DNA of 64,000 bases from Amycolatopsis rifamycinica (GCF_000695625.1 NZ_JMQI01000027.1:1-64000); one strand, 5' to 3'. Positions 25,432 through 34,590 are shown, counted from the first letter of the stretch. The notes: a model not told the origin generated them from the letters alone. Numbers and translations are program-made.

Positions 25432-26424
25432 GTGAGCGTTCCCGCCACCATGCGTGCCCTGCAGCAGACCACCCTGAACGGACCGCAGGACATGCGCCTG
25501 ATCACCGATGCGCCGGTGCCGAACCCCGGGCGAGGTGAGGTGCTGATCCGGGTGGCCGCCGCCGGAGTCAACTTCGCCGATCTCTCGAAGGCCTGCGGCA
25601 CGTTCGGGGACGGCCCGCGGCCCCCGTACCGGGCGGGGTTCGAGGCGGCCGGGGAGGTCGTCGCGGTGGGCGAGGCGGTGACCGCCCCGGCGCCGGGGAC
25701 GTGCGTGACCGGAGTCGGGGACGGCGCCTTCGCCGAGTACCTCGTCCTGCCCGCGGCGGCCGCGATGCCGGTGCCGGCCGGCTGGAGCGCGGAGCAGGCG
25801 CTGGGGCTGGCCGTGAACTGGCCCACCGCGCTCGCCGCGCTCAAGCCGCTCGGCCGGATCGCGGCCGGCGAAACCGTGGTCGTCCCCGCGGCGGCGGGCG
25901 CGACCGGCCAAGCCGCCGTGATCCTGGCCAAGCACTACGGCGCGACCGTCATCGCGACCGCCTCGCCGGGTAAGCACGAGATCGTGCTCGGGCTGGGCGC
26001 CGACCACGTCCTGGACTCCCGCGACGGCGACCTCGCCGCCGAGGTGCGGCGCCTGACCGGCGGCGCCGGAGCCGACCTGGTGCTGGAATCGGCCGGCGGT
26101 GCCGCGTTCGCCGCGAGCCTGGCCGCGGCCAAGCCGGTCACCGGCCGGGTCGTCGTCTACGGCCTGGCCGGCGGGGACGCCTCGCTCACGAACCGGGCGC
26201 TGGTGTACCGGCACCAGGTGCACGTCATCGGGCTCAACATCGGCACGCTGATCCGGTTCGCGCCCCGGATCTTCGGCGAGGTCGTGGCGGAGCTGTCCGC
26301 GCTCGTCGCCGCCGGGGTCGTCACGCCCGCGCAGCCGGTCACCCACGACCTGGCCGACGGTCCCCGGGTGCTCGCGGACCTGGCTGCCCGGACGACGGTC
26401 GGCAAACTGGCCCTGGTGCCGTGA
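25432..26424 (+). CDS. NADPH:quinone oxidoreductase family protein
   Basis: This 330-residue medium-chain dehydrogenase has a GroES-like N-terminal half (GRGEVLIRVAAAGVNFADL, FEAAGEVVAVG) and a Rossmann half with VVPAAAGATGQAAVILAK and later GADLVLESAGG. It lacks structural zinc cysteines, fitting zinc-independent quinone oxidoreductases. Starts at GTG 25432 with GAAGGAG six bases upstream. It precedes the ECF sigma gene by about 100 bases; the two may share a transcript. Confidence 0.88.
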   Translation: MSVPATMRALQQTTLNGPQDMRLITDAPVPNPGRGEVLIRVAAAGVNFADLSKACGTFGDGPRPPYRAGFEAAGEVVAVGEAVTAPAPGTCVTGVGDGAFAEYLVLPAAAAMPVPAGWSAEQALGLAVNWPTALAALKPLGRIAAGETVVVPAAAGATGQAAVILAKHYGATVIATASPGKHEIVLGLGADHVLDSRDGDLAAEVRRLTGGAGADLVLESAGGAAFAASLAAAKPVTGRVVVYGLAGGDASLTNRALVYRHQVHVIGLNIGTLIRFAPRIFGEVVAELSALVAAGVVTPAQPVTHDLADGPRVLADLAARTTVGKLALVP

Positions 26425-26531
26425 CCGGAAGGAGTGGTTCCCGCCGGCGATGCCGCTGACCTGTGCTTCGATTCCTTTTCCGCGGTGGGCCGGTCGTACC
26501 GGGGAAACACCGGCGGGACGAGGAGCAACGC

Positions 26532-27512
26532 ATGGCAAGCAGGCAATCCGCGGCGGCGCACGACCGGTTCGCCGCCGAGACCGGGGAATACCGCCGGGAG
26601 CTGCTGGCGCACTGCTACCGCATGGCCGGCTCGGCGCACGACGCCGAGGACCTGGTGCAGGAGACCTACCTCCGGGCGTGGCGGTCCTACGCCGGCTTCG
26701 AGGGGCGTTCGTCGATCCGGTCCTGGCTCTACGCCATCGCCACCAACGTCTGCCTGACCGCGCTCGAGCCACGCCGGAACCGGGTGCTGCCCTCGGGACT
26801 GACCGGGCCCTCCGCCGCAGCCGACCGGCCGCCGGCCCAGGCCGCGCCGGGGGAGGTGGCCTGGCTGGAGCCGCTGCCGGACCACTGGGTCGCCGATCCG
26901 GCGGCGGTCGTCGTCGCGCGCGAGTCCGTGCGGCTCGCGCTGATCGTCAGTTTGCAGCGCCTGCCGGCCCGGCAGCGGGCGATCCTGATCCTGCGCGAAG
27001 TGCTGGCGTTCACCGCACCGGAAACGGCCCGGATCCTCGGCACCACCACGGCGGCGGTGAAGAGCGGTCTGCAGCGGGCTCGGGCGCGGCTGGACGACCT
27101 CGAAGCACCGGCCGAGGACCTGCTCGAACCGGCCGACCCGCGGGCGCGCGCGTTGCTCGAGGGCTACATCGCGGCGTTCGAACGGTCCGATCCCGGCCTG
27201 CTGGAGCAGGTGCTGCGCACCGACGCCACGCTGGAGGCGACGCCGTTCCGCGACTGGTACGCGGGCCGGGCGACGTGCCTGCGCGTGCTCGGCGGGTACG
27301 TGCTGGGCGACCCGGGCGACTGGCGGATGAGCGCCACGACCGCCAACGGCCAGCCGGCCGCGGCGGTCCACCACCGGGACGGCGGCGGCGCACTCCGGGC
27401 CCACGGCATCGTGGTGCTCACCCCCACGGTCACCGGGATCGCCAAGGTGGTCGAGTTCCACGATCCGGCCCTGGTCGGCACGTTCGGCTTCCCGGACCGG
27501 CTCGCGGCCTAG
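26532..27512 (+). CDS. ECF sigma factor with C-terminal SnoaL-like domain
   Basis: This 326-residue sigma factor has region 2 (ELLAHCYRMAGSAHDAEDLVQETYLRAWRSY, shortened here to its ends) and region 4 (LPARQRAILILREVLAFTAPETARILGTTTAAVKSGLQRAR). About 120 residues follow, beginning LLEGYIAAFERSDPGLLEQV, matching the SnoaL-like NTF2 fold of SigG/SigJ-type ECF factors, where the extension regulates activity. No anti-sigma gene is adjacent, as expected for this class. ATG 26532 has AGGAGCAACGC upstream. Confidence 0.88.
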   Translation: MASRQSAAAHDRFAAETGEYRRELLAHCYRMAGSAHDAEDLVQETYLRAWRSYAGFEGRSSIRSWLYAIATNVCLTALEPRRNRVLPSGLTGPSAAADRPPAQAAPGEVAWLEPLPDHWVADPAAVVVARESVRLALIVSLQRLPARQRAILILREVLAFTAPETARILGTTTAAVKSGLQRARARLDDLEAPAEDLLEPADPRARALLEGYIAAFERSDPGLLEQVLRTDATLEATPFRDWYAGRATCLRVLGGYVLGDPGDWRMSATTANGQPAAAVHHRDGGGALRAHGIVVLTPTVTGIAKVVEFHDPALVGTFGFPDRLAA

Positions 27513-27534
27513 GTGGGGAGGCGACCGCCCGGGG

Positions 27535-27957
27535 TCAGGTCGCGGAGGCTCGGATCCCGGTCAGGCGGGCGAGAGCGGCGAAGCCGTCGTCGGTGCCGGG
27601 CCAGTGGGCGCGGACGGCGTCGATCCCGGCCCGGCGGACGACGCCGCGCAGGACGGCGGTGGCGATGATGGCGTCGTCGGCGTAGCCGAGGACGGGGATG
27701 AAGTCGGGGACGAGGTCGATGGGTAGCGCGAGGTAGGCCAGCAGCAGCCCGAGCCGGATCCGGACACCGCGGGGGAGCGTCTTGTCGGCGGCCAGCCGCC
27801 GGATGAGCCGCAGGACGTCGGGCAGCAGTCGCAGCGCTTCCCGCAGCAGCCCGCCGCGCGGGCGGACGACGAGCAACGCCACGACGAGGACGGCCCACGC
27901 CAGCAGCAACGCGGCGGCGACGCCGATGAGCAGGTCCCACCAGGCCGAGCCGGTCAT
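27535..27957 (-). CDS. DUF1232 (YkvA-like) membrane protein
   Basis: This 140-residue protein has one N-terminal membrane helix (LLIGVAAALLLAWAVLVVAL), a basic amphipathic stretch, then the DUF1232 signature AYLALPIDLVPDFIPVLGY followed by DD. Function of the family is unknown. The ATG overlaps the stop of the ChrB-like gene by the ATGA arrangement, so the two are translationally coupled. Confidence 0.88.
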   Translation of the reverse strand: MTGSAWWDLLIGVAAALLLAWAVLVVALLVVRPRGGLLREALRLLPDVLRLIRRLAADKTLPRGVRIRLGLLLAYLALPIDLVPDFIPVLGYADDAIIATAVLRGVVRRAGIDAVRAHWPGTDDGFAALARLTGIRASAT

Positions 27958-28511
27958 CGGCCGGCTCCGGGGGCCTCGGCGCGCAGGGCGGCTTCCTCGA
28001 AGGCGGCGAGTTCGGCGGCGGCCCGGCCGACCGCCTCGCGGGCCTCCGCACCGGTGGGCGCACCGAAGTAGTCGCGGGCGGCGATCTTGGCCAGCCAGCT
28101 GCGGAAGCGCTCCAGATCGGCTTCGGATTCCTCGACTTCGACGTAGGTGGCGTTGCCGCGCGCCTGCTCGTCCGCCAGCTCCTTCCGCAGCCCGGGCAGC
28201 CGCTCCAGGACCTCGGCGTATTCAGCGTCGCGGGCGGCGTTGAGGTCGGCGATGACCGCTCGTTCCTCGGCCGGGTCCGTGAAGGCCATCGGCAGCACGC
28301 GCGCGGTGCCGCCCTGGTGGCGGATCCGGTCGGCCAGGCGGCGGATCTCCCGCACCACCGGCGGCCGCGCGGGCAGCAGGCACACCGACTGCTGCAGGTA
28401 CAGCGCGCCCAGCGAACGGAGTTTCCGCCACGCCTGCACCCGCAGCGAGTCCGGGGCACCGGCGGTGGACACGCTGATCACCAGCCAGCCCGACTCGTGT
28501 TCGAGAGTCAC
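27954..28511 (-). CDS. ChrB N-terminal domain protein
   Basis: This 185-residue protein resembles the N-terminal domain of ChrB, the chromate-resistance regulator: WLVISVSTAGAPDSLRVQ, then AWRKLRSLGALYLQQSVCLL. The ChrB C-terminal domain is missing; after residue 110 it becomes a helical, glutamate-rich region. In chromate systems ChrB-like proteins sense the metal and control chrA, but no chrA transporter lies here. Starts at GTG 28511. A 16-base palindrome lies seven bases upstream, probably its autoregulatory site. Coupled with the DUF1232 gene. Confidence 0.78.
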   Translation of the reverse strand: MTLEHESGWLVISVSTAGAPDSLRVQAWRKLRSLGALYLQQSVCLLPARPPVVREIRRLADRIRHQGGTARVLPMAFTDPAEERAVIADLNAARDAEYAEVLERLPGLRKELADEQARGNATYVEVEESEADLERFRSWLAKIAARDYFGAPTGAEAREAVGRAAAELAAFEEAALRAEAPGAGR

Positions 28512-28518
28512 ATCGAGA

Positions 28519-28534
28519 TGTTACGCCCGTAACA
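28519..28534. promoter_or_regulatory. Palindromic operator upstream of the ChrB-like gene
   Basis: TGTTACG-CC-CGTAACA is a perfect inverted repeat with seven-base arms and a two-base spacer, ending seven bases before the GTG start. Position suggests autoregulation by the ChrB-like protein. Confidence 0.65.
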
Positions 28535-28597
28535 AGCGAGGTTCGGCTCTCAGACGGCCTCGACCTTCACGCCATCGACGCGCACGCCGGCCGGGTG

Positions 28598-28825
28598 TCA
28601 CCGGTGGGCGCGGCGTCCGGACGGGTCCTGGGCCCACGTGCTCCCGGCGCCGGAGCGCCGCTGCTCGGGTGCGGTGTCGCCCCCGGTGGCCGGTGCCGGG
28701 GTGTACACCGGCTGGAGGAACAGGCTTCCGTACCGGTGTTCCTGGGAGGCGGTGAGCGCTCCGGGGCGGGGCTGCTCGGCGATGGGGTGACTGAACAGCG
28801 AGTTGTCCGTGGTGGAAGTATTGAT
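28598..28825 (-). CDS. Possible small protein with non-standard start
   Basis: The minus strand encodes a 75-codon frame (INTSTTDNSLFSHPIAEQPR ... SGRRAHR) with strongly GC-biased third positions. GAAAGGA lies about seven bases before an ATC codon at 28825; no ATG, GTG or TTG is well placed. I do not recognise the sequence. It could be a small peptide gene with a rare start or a relic. On the other side, toward 28550, a short in-frame tail HPAGVRVDGVKVEAV looks like the end of a lost gene. Confidence 0.3.
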   Translation of the reverse strand: MNTSTTDNSLFSHPIAEQPRPGALTASQEHRYGSLFLQPVYTPAPATGGDTAPEQRRSGAGSTWAQDPSGRRAHR

Positions 28826-29190
28826 CGGGGGATCCTTTCGTGGGTGCCGCCGATGGGCGGCGTGGTTCAGGGCTGCTCCGTTGTCGGTTCGCGGGCGCCC
28901 GGCAGAGTCGTTCACTGCCGGTCCCAGCCGATGGCGGGCTGCCGGCTTCAGCCGTGGACCTGATCCGGTGAGCGGTGGAGTGAGGGGTCCGGGCCCGACG
29001 TCAGGTCGGTGCTTCCGTCTCCGTCCGGACCGAGGCCGGCGCAAGTTCGATCACTCGCGCACGAAATGCTCTCGGTCGACACCGAGCGTACACGACGACT
29101 GCGCCGAGGGTGTGCACGGCTTGCCGGATCCGCGGCCGCGAACGGCGCCTCGCGGCTTCGTCCGCATCGGCGGGCCCTCCGGCGGCCCTC
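28826..29190. other. Intergenic stretch, nothing recognised
   Basis: About 365 bases before the DUF6292 gene. Open frames are present on both strands, as expected at this GC content, but none shows family resemblance, a good start or a ribosome site. Confidence 0.5.
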
Positions 29191-29196
29191 TAGCGT
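29191..29196 (+). promoter_or_regulatory. Leaderless -10 box for the DUF6292 gene
   Basis: TAGCGT lies seven bases before the ATG at 29204, with no ribosome site between. Confidence 0.45.
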
Positions 29197-29203
29197 GGCG
29201 GGC

Positions 29204-29617
29204 ATGGAGCACTCCGAACCTGACAGCCGAACCCTCGAGCGAGGCCTGGGCGAGTACGCGCGGGCGGTCGCGGCCGCGGTCGGCGTCCCGGACGAGAGCG
29301 TGACGGTCGAGATCAGCGACACGGCCACCGCCTACCTCGGGCTGCCCCGGCGGTGGCGCGACCGCCCCGACCACGACGTCATGCTGGTGTGGAGCGAACG
29401 GCGGGGCTGGGCGCTCGCGGTGGAGACCGACCCCGCCGACGCTCCGGTCGTCATCGCGCGCCACGGTGGCGACGACCTCGTGCCGCCACCGGGCGCGGTC
29501 GCGCGGTTCGTCACCGACACCATCGCGGGGCACCACACCGGCCAGGAGCGTCCCGGCCCCGCGACCGCCACCCGCAAGTCGCTGGCCGAGCGGCTGAGGC
29601 CCTACCTGCGCCACTGA
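29204..29617 (+). CDS. DUF6292 family protein
   Basis: This 137-residue protein matches what I recall of DUF6292, a family largely restricted to Pseudonocardiaceae: LERGLGEYARAVAAAVG, DTATAYLGLPRRWRDRPDHD, VMLVWSERRGWALAVE. It is small and soluble, with no catalytic motif apparent. Function unknown. Expression appears leaderless. The following minus-strand fragment converges on it. Confidence 0.75.
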   Translation: MEHSEPDSRTLERGLGEYARAVAAAVGVPDESVTVEISDTATAYLGLPRRWRDRPDHDVMLVWSERRGWALAVETDPADAPVVIARHGGDDLVPPPGAVARFVTDTIAGHHTGQERPGPATATRKSLAERLRPYLRH

Positions 29618-29632
29618 AGCGAGGTGGTGCCG

Positions 29633-29845
29633 TCACAGCCGGAAGACGATGCGGGCCGGGACGCGGCCGGCGAGAACGTCGGCGAGGTCGTTGCGGGTGC
29701 CGACGATCGAGCCGATCACCGACTTGCCGCCGAGGACGGTGTCGAAGATCGGCGGGTTCATCGTGCCGTCGGCGGGCAGGGCGACACAGACGAGCCTGCC
29801 GCCCCAGCGAAGGGAGCGGAACGCCTGGGCGAACGATGCCGGGGA
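29633..29845 (-). pseudogene. Alcohol dehydrogenase (AdhP-like) remnant
   Basis: The minus strand encodes FAQAFRSLRWGGRLVCVALP, then PIFDTVLGGKSVIGSIVGTR and NDLADVLAGRVPARIVFRL. In intact zinc alcohol dehydrogenases the segment after NDLADV continues for about 30 residues before a tail like VLAGRVPARIVF. Here those residues are missing in frame, and the N-terminal 250 residues are also gone. The remnant shows two separate deletions. Confidence 0.7.
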
Positions 29846-29980
29846 GGCGTCAGCGCACCCGTGCGGCCGTCGGGGCGGCGGCGCCGGATTAGCCTGGTCC
29901 AGGCCGGGCATCGCCGTCAGTTCGGCCTCTTCTCGGGCATACCACCGGACGGCGCGGCTCCGCGAGCACGGCGAGCACGC

Positions 29981-30205
29981 TCAGTCGTCCGGCTCGTCGA
30001 CGTCGAGCCGGTAGCCGGGCACGAGCCGAGGGTGGCCGGGGCTGAACTCGACCCAGACGGAGCCGGGACGCAGGTCGGGTGCCCGGTCGACCACGACGCC
30101 GGTGCCGCCGGTGAACCGGCCGCTGTGGGCGCGTACCCGCAACCCGTTCGGGAATCCGCCCGCCCGGGCGGGGCCGGGGTTCCGATCGTGGTGGGCGAAG
30201 CTCAT
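29981..30205 (-). CDS. Small conserved-type hypothetical protein
   Basis: This 74-residue protein (MSFAHHDRNPGPARAGGFPN ...) has an even hydrophilic/hydrophobic pattern resembling a small beta barrel: GLRVRAHSGRFTGGTGVVVD then SVWVEFSPGHPRLVPGYRLD, with a KOW-like turn. ATG 30205 has GGAGAGGGGG upstream. A DosR-box-like GGGCC-N4-GGCC site lies 30 bases upstream. It is divergent from the stress operon and may belong to the same regulon. Function unknown. Confidence 0.6.
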   Translation of the reverse strand: MSFAHHDRNPGPARAGGFPNGLRVRAHSGRFTGGTGVVVDRAPDLRPGSVWVEFSPGHPRLVPGYRLDVDEPDD

Positions 30206-30233
30206 GTCGGCCCCCTCTCCGGTGGGAGATACC

Positions 30234-30247
30234 GGGCCTTCTGGCCG
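30234..30247 (-). promoter_or_regulatory. Degenerate DosR-like box
   Basis: GGGCC-TTCT-GGCCG has the GGGNC-N4-GNCC spacing of DosR boxes and lies 29 bases upstream of the small minus-strand gene. The match to the mycobacterial consensus is partial. Confidence 0.3.
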
Positions 30248-30491
30248 GCACTGACCAGGCTTCCCCGTGGTGGGCACGGGATGCAGAGGCGGAAGCCCCG
30301 TCCGCGTGTGCCGTTCCTCCCGTCCGGCCGGGCATTTGTGCCCACGAACGGCACGCTCCCGGTCGGCGCCAGGAGGAAGTCAGCCGCCGGCGAAGAACGT
30401 CCGTCGTGCTCACGGTTCCGTCGCGTCGTGCGCGTCCGGGTGCCGGGCGGTGCCCGGCGCCGCCCGCCGAACGCTCCACCCGTGGTGTAGT

Positions 30492-30519
30492 CCTCCGCTG
30501 CCTGCGCAGGCAGCGGAGG
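30492..30519. repeat. Perfect 28-base palindrome
   Basis: The two 14-base arms, CCTCCGCTGCCTGC and its complement, abut without a spacer. As RNA it would form a 12-pair stem with a four-base loop. It lies between divergent genes, about 140 bases before the CBS-BON start, where a terminator is not expected. It may mark the end of a lost gene or act as a cruciform or protein site. Confidence 0.7.
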
Positions 30520-30532
30520 CCGTGCTCGCCGA

Positions 30533-30560
30533 GAGCACTTCGTCCTCTTTGGACGTGCTC
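30533..30560 (+). repeat. Hairpin upstream of the dormancy operon
   Basis: GAGCAC-ttc-GTCC-tcttt-GGAC-GTGCTC forms a ten-pair stem with a three-base bulge and five-base loop. It lies just before the DosR-like box and is possibly a terminator of read-through or part of a leader. Confidence 0.4.
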
Positions 30561-30567
30561 CGGCGAA

Positions 30568-30581
30568 GGGACGTAAGTCCT
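30568..30581 (+). promoter_or_regulatory. DosR-box-like site upstream of the stress operon
   Basis: GGGAC-GTAA-GTCCT matches the core of the mycobacterial DosR consensus (GGGAC-TWWA-GTCCC) at 12 of 14 positions, with identical spacing. It lies about 77 bases before the CBS-BON start. A DosR homologue is encoded in the same cluster. Confidence 0.6.
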
Positions 30582-30657
30582 CATGACCGGTGACCGACGC
30601 CAGCGGTCACCCGGGTCCCGCCTTCCTAGGTTGGGAGGTGACACGAAAGGAACCCCG

Positions 30658-31269
30658 ATGCGCGCACGCGACCTGATGACCGCGCCGGTGATCACCGTGC
30701 ACCCGTGGACGTCCGCGAAAGAAGCGGCCGAGCTGCTGTCGATGCACGGCTTCACCGCCCTCCCCGTGGTCGACGACGACGACCGGCTGATCGGCATCGT
30801 CACCGAAGCCGACCTGATCCGCGGCCGGATCCCGGTGGACCCCCGGCACTCCCATGAACACCGCGAAGCCACGTCCGCGGGCAAGACGGTGGGGGACCTG
30901 ATGACCAGTCCCGCCACCGCGATGGACACCGGCACCGATGTCGCCGACCTCTGCCAGGCGCTGGTGGACGCCCGGATCCGCGCGATGCCGATCGTCGACG
31001 GCGCGGCCGTCGTGGGCATCGTGACCCGCCGGGACGTCGTCCGGATGCTGGCGCGCCAGGACGTCGAGATCGCGCGGGACGTCAAGCACCGCTTGGAGAT
31101 CTACGGCGGCAGCGCCCGCTGGAAGATCGACGTCCGCGACGGCTGCGTGCACATCACCGACCAATTCGACGACGAGACCGATCGGCACGTCGCCCGGCTG
31201 CTGGCGCTGGCCGTGCCGGGTGTCGTCGCCGCCGACACCGCATACGCGGGCGAGGAGCAGGCACGATGA
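30658..31269 (+). CDS. CBS-pair and BON domain protein
   Basis: This 203-residue protein has two CBS motifs (DLMTAPVITVHPWTSAKEAA and LMTSPATAMDTGTDVADLCQ) followed by a C-terminal BON domain (ARWKIDVRDGCVHITDQFDD, ARLLALAVPGVVAADTAYA). CBS pairs bind adenosine ligands; BON domains bind phospholipid or membranes. Proteins of this layout are members of actinobacterial dormancy regulons. AAAGGAA precedes the ATG. It leads the operon with the universal stress protein, whose start overlaps by ATGA. Confidence 0.87.
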   Translation: MRARDLMTAPVITVHPWTSAKEAAELLSMHGFTALPVVDDDDRLIGIVTEADLIRGRIPVDPRHSHEHREATSAGKTVGDLMTSPATAMDTGTDVADLCQALVDARIRAMPIVDGAAVVGIVTRRDVVRMLARQDVEIARDVKHRLEIYGGSARWKIDVRDGCVHITDQFDDETDRHVARLLALAVPGVVAADTAYAGEEQAR

Positions 31270-32171
31270 GCACCACCGAACCGAGGATCACCGTGGGCGT
31301 GGACGGCTCGGCGGGTTCGACCGCCGCCGTCGCCTGGGCGGCGGACATCGCCTCCCGGCGCCACCTCCAGCTGAAGATCGTGCACGGGCTGCAGGTCGCC
31401 GGCCTCTACTACGGCGGCGGCATGACCGGCCTCGGCGCGGCGACGCTGTTCGAGGCGGTCCAGGCGGACGGCGAACGCGCCATCGCCGAGGCCTGCGCCC
31501 TGGCCGCGTCGATCGACAAGGACCTGGCCGTGGTCACCGAGCTGCCGAACGATCCGCCGGTACCGATGCTGATCGAGGAGTCCCGGCACGCGCGGATGCT
31601 CGTGGTCGGCCGGACGGGCTCCGGCGGCTTCGCGGACATGCTCGTCGGCGGCACCGCGGCTTCGGTCGTGAGCCACGCCCACTGCCCGGTCGCGGTCGTC
31701 CGCGGCCGCCGGGAGCCGGCGGTCGTCCCGGAGACGGGACCGGTCGTCGTGGGCGTCGACGGCAGTCCGAACAGCGAACAGGCCATCGGTGTCGCGTTCG
31801 AAGAAGCGTCGCTGCGTGGCGTGCCGCTGGTCGCGGTGCACGCCTGGAACGACGTCACCTACGAGGACACCCGCGGCACCGCCCGCATCCTCACCCAGCC
31901 GGAATCGCTCGAAGAGGGGGAGCAGCGGCTGCTGACCGAGCGGCTGGCCGGCTGGCAGGAGAAGTACCCCGACGTGGAGATCGGCCGGAACCTGGTCCGC
32001 GACCGGCCGCGGCACGCGTTGCTCGAGGAGAGCGGGACCGCGCAGCTGATCGTCGTCGGCAGCCGGGGCCGGGGCGGGTTCACCGGGATGCTGCTGGGCT
32101 CGACCAGCCAGGCGCTGGTGCAGCACGCCGGGTGCCCGGTGCTCGTCGTCCGCCCGGAGGTGGCTAAGTGA
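31266..32171 (+). CDS. Tandem universal stress protein
   Basis: This 301-residue protein has two Usp domains. Each contains the ATP-binding signature: [19 protein letters not shown] in the first and [19 protein letters not shown] in the second, after GVDGS motifs at each domain start. Two-domain Usps of this type belong to the DosR regulon in mycobacteria, where they bind ATP and support non-replicating survival. The start overlaps the CBS-BON stop, and the stop overlaps the phosphoketolase GTG, so all three are coupled. Confidence 0.9.
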   Translation: MSTTEPRITVGVDGSAGSTAAVAWAADIASRRHLQLKIVHGLQVAGLYYGGGMTGLGAATLFEAVQADGERAIAEACALAASIDKDLAVVTELPNDPPVPMLIEESRHARMLVVGRTGSGGFADMLVGGTAASVVSHAHCPVAVVRGRREPAVVPETGPVVVGVDGSPNSEQAIGVAFEEASLRGVPLVAVHAWNDVTYEDTRGTARILTQPESLEEGEQRLLTERLAGWQEKYPDVEIGRNLVRDRPRHALLEESGTAQLIVVGSRGRGGFTGMLLGSTSQALVQHAGCPVLVVRPEVAK

Positions 32172-34513
32172 CCGCGCTCGACGACCGGGCCGTGACGCTC
32201 GGCAACACCGAACTCGCCCAGGTGGACGCCCTCTGGCGGGCCGCGAACTACCTCTCGGCCGGCCAGATCTACCTCATGGCGAACCCGCTGCTGCGCGAGT
32301 CGCTGCGTGCCGAGCACGTCAAGCCGAGGCTGCTCGGGCACTGGGGGACCTCGCCCGGCCTGAACTTCGTCTACGCCCACCTCAACCGGGCGATCCTCGC
32401 CCACGACCTGAACGCCATGCTGGTCACCGGCCCTGGTCACGGTGGCCCGGCGTTGCTGGCCAACACCTGGCTGGAGGGCAGCTACACCGAGGCGTGGCCC
32501 GAGGTCACGCGGGACACCGCCGGGATGGCGGAGCTGTTCAAGCAGTTCTCCTTCCCCGGCGGCGTGCCCAGCCACGTCGCTCCGCAGGTCCCCGGGTCCA
32601 TCCACGAAGGCGGCGAGCTCGGGTATTCGCTCGCGCACGCCTTCGGGGCGGCGTTCGACAACCCGGACCTGTTCGTCGCCTGCGTGGTCGGCGACGGCGA
32701 GGCCGAGACCGGCCCGCTGGCGACGTCCTGGCACGCCAACAAGTTCCTCGACCCGGTCCGCGACGGCGCGGTCCTGCCGATCCTGCACCTCAACGGCTAC
32801 AAGATCGCCAACCCGACCGTGTTGTCCCGCATCCCGCACGCCGAGCTGGACGCCCTGCTGCGCGGCTACGGGTACGCGCCGATCTACGTCGAAGGTGCCG
32901 ATCCGGAGCCGATGCACCAGGCGATGGCCGCGGCGCTGGACTCGGCGGTCGCCACCCTCGCCGAGCGGCGCGGGGTGTGGCCGATGATCGTGCTGCGCAG
33001 CCCCAAGGGCTGGACCGGACCGTCCGTTGTGGACGGTGTCCCGGTGGAGGGCACCTGGCGGGCCCACCAGGTCCCGCTGCCGGGGGTCCGCACGAACCCG
33101 GAGCACCTGAAGCAGCTGGAGGAGTGGCTGCGGTCCTACCGCCCGGAGGAGCTGTTCGACGCCGCCGGCCGTCCGGTCGCGGACGTCACGGCGATGATCC
33201 CGGCGGGGGAGCGGCGGATGGGCGCCAATCCGAACGCCAACGGCGGCATCCTGCTGCGGCCGCTCACCCTGCCCGACACCGCGGACCACGCCGTCGCGGT
33301 CACGGTTCCGGGGACGACGGTGGCGGAGCCGACCCGGGTGCTGGGCCGGTTCCTGCGGGACGTGTTCGCGCTCAACGCCGACCGGGCGAACTTCCGCCTC
33401 TTCGGCCCCGACGAGACGGCGTCGAACCGGCTGGACGCGGTCTACGACGTCACGGGCAAGGAGTGGCAGTCCGCGGTCGAGCCGGTCGACGAGCACCTGG
33501 CCCGCGACGGCCGCGTGCTGGAAGTGCTGTCGGAGCACCTGTGCCAGGGCTGGCTCGAGGGGTACCTGCTGTCGGGCCGGCACGGGCTGTTCTCGTGTTA
33601 CGAGGCGTTCGTGCACATCGTGGACTCGATGGTCAACCAGCACATCAAGTGGCTGCGGGTGCACCGGCAGATCCCGTGGCGGCGGCCGGTGGCGTCGCTG
33701 AACTACCTGCTGACCTCGCACGTGTGGCGGCAGGACCACAACGGGTTCTCCCACCAGGACCCCGGGTTCGTCGACCACGTCGCGAACAAGAGTTCCGAGG
33801 TCGTGCGGGTGTACTTCCCGCCGGACACGAACACGCTGCTGGAGGTGGCGGCGCACTGCCTGCGCAGCCGGGACTACGTGAACGTCGTGGTGGCGGGCAA
33901 GAACGACACGCCGAACTGGCTGGACGCCGAGCAGGCGGCGCTGCACTGCGCCCGCGGGGCGAGCATCTGGGAGTGGGCGAGCACCCACACCGACCGCGAG
34001 CCGGACGTCGTCCTGGCCTGCGCGGGCGACGCGCCCACGCTGGAAGTGCTGGCCGCCGCGAAGATCCTGCGGCAGGAACTGCCGGATCTGGCGGTGCGCG
34101 TGGTGAACGTCGTGGATTTGATGCGGTTGCAGCCCGAAGCCGAGCACCCGCACGGCCTCGGCGACCGGGAGTTCGACGCGCTGTTCACCCCGGACCGCCC
34201 GGTGATCTTCGCCTACCACGGCTACCCGTGGCTGATCCACCGCCTGGCCTACCGGCGCACCAACCACGCGGGGATGCACGTGCGCGGCTACACCGAGCAC
34301 GGGACGACGACCACGCCGTTCGACATGCTGGTGCTCAACCACATGGACCGCTTCCAGCTGGTGATCGACGCGATCGACCGGGTCCCCGGCCTCGCCGCGA
34401 CGGCCGGGGTGCTGCGGCAGAAGATGACCGAGGCCCAGGGCCGGCACCAGCGGTACATCCGCACCCACGGCGAGGACCTGCCCGAGGTGCGGAACTGGAC
34501 CTGGGAGGGCTGA
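32168..34513 (+). CDS. xfp: Xylulose-5-P/fructose-6-P phosphoketolase
   Basis: This 781-residue protein is full length for the family (about 790). It shows [40 protein letters not shown], the thiamine-diphosphate motif [16 protein letters not shown], and the C-terminal domain signature ending in [10 protein letters not shown]. It splits xylulose-5-P or fructose-6-P with phosphate to acetyl phosphate plus a triose or tetrose phosphate. Starts at GTG overlapping the Usp stop. With the acetate kinase encoded downstream it provides an ATP-yielding, oxygen-independent route, fitting the hypoxia-regulon setting. Confidence 0.95.
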   Translation: MTALDDRAVTLGNTELAQVDALWRAANYLSAGQIYLMANPLLRESLRAEHVKPRLLGHWGTSPGLNFVYAHLNRAILAHDLNAMLVTGPGHGGPALLANTWLEGSYTEAWPEVTRDTAGMAELFKQFSFPGGVPSHVAPQVPGSIHEGGELGYSLAHAFGAAFDNPDLFVACVVGDGEAETGPLATSWHANKFLDPVRDGAVLPILHLNGYKIANPTVLSRIPHAELDALLRGYGYAPIYVEGADPEPMHQAMAAALDSAVATLAERRGVWPMIVLRSPKGWTGPSVVDGVPVEGTWRAHQVPLPGVRTNPEHLKQLEEWLRSYRPEELFDAAGRPVADVTAMIPAGERRMGANPNANGGILLRPLTLPDTADHAVAVTVPGTTVAEPTRVLGRFLRDVFALNADRANFRLFGPDETASNRLDAVYDVTGKEWQSAVEPVDEHLARDGRVLEVLSEHLCQGWLEGYLLSGRHGLFSCYEAFVHIVDSMVNQHIKWLRVHRQIPWRRPVASLNYLLTSHVWRQDHNGFSHQDPGFVDHVANKSSEVVRVYFPPDTNTLLEVAAHCLRSRDYVNVVVAGKNDTPNWLDAEQAALHCARGASIWEWASTHTDREPDVVLACAGDAPTLEVLAAAKILRQELPDLAVRVVNVVDLMRLQPEAEHPHGLGDREFDALFTPDRPVIFAYHGYPWLIHRLAYRRTNHAGMHVRGYTEHGTTTTPFDMLVLNHMDRFQLVIDAIDRVPGLAATAGVLRQKMTEAQGRHQRYIRTHGEDLPEVRNWTWEG

Positions 34514-34590
34514 GCACGATCACCGTGGTCTTCGCCGGCGGGTCCACACTTGGCGGACTCCGTGGCTTCGCCGGTCGCGACGCGCGTTCA

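Noticed and set aside
30492..30560. Ends of an insertion sequence
   Set aside because: The palindrome and hairpin are not paired with a transposase or with a second copy forming terminal repeats in the window.
31859..34468. Very long minus-strand open frame over the phosphoketolase gene
   Set aside because: Composition is dominated by Arg, Val, Gly and Asp with no domain; it is the complement of a GC-rich coding sequence.
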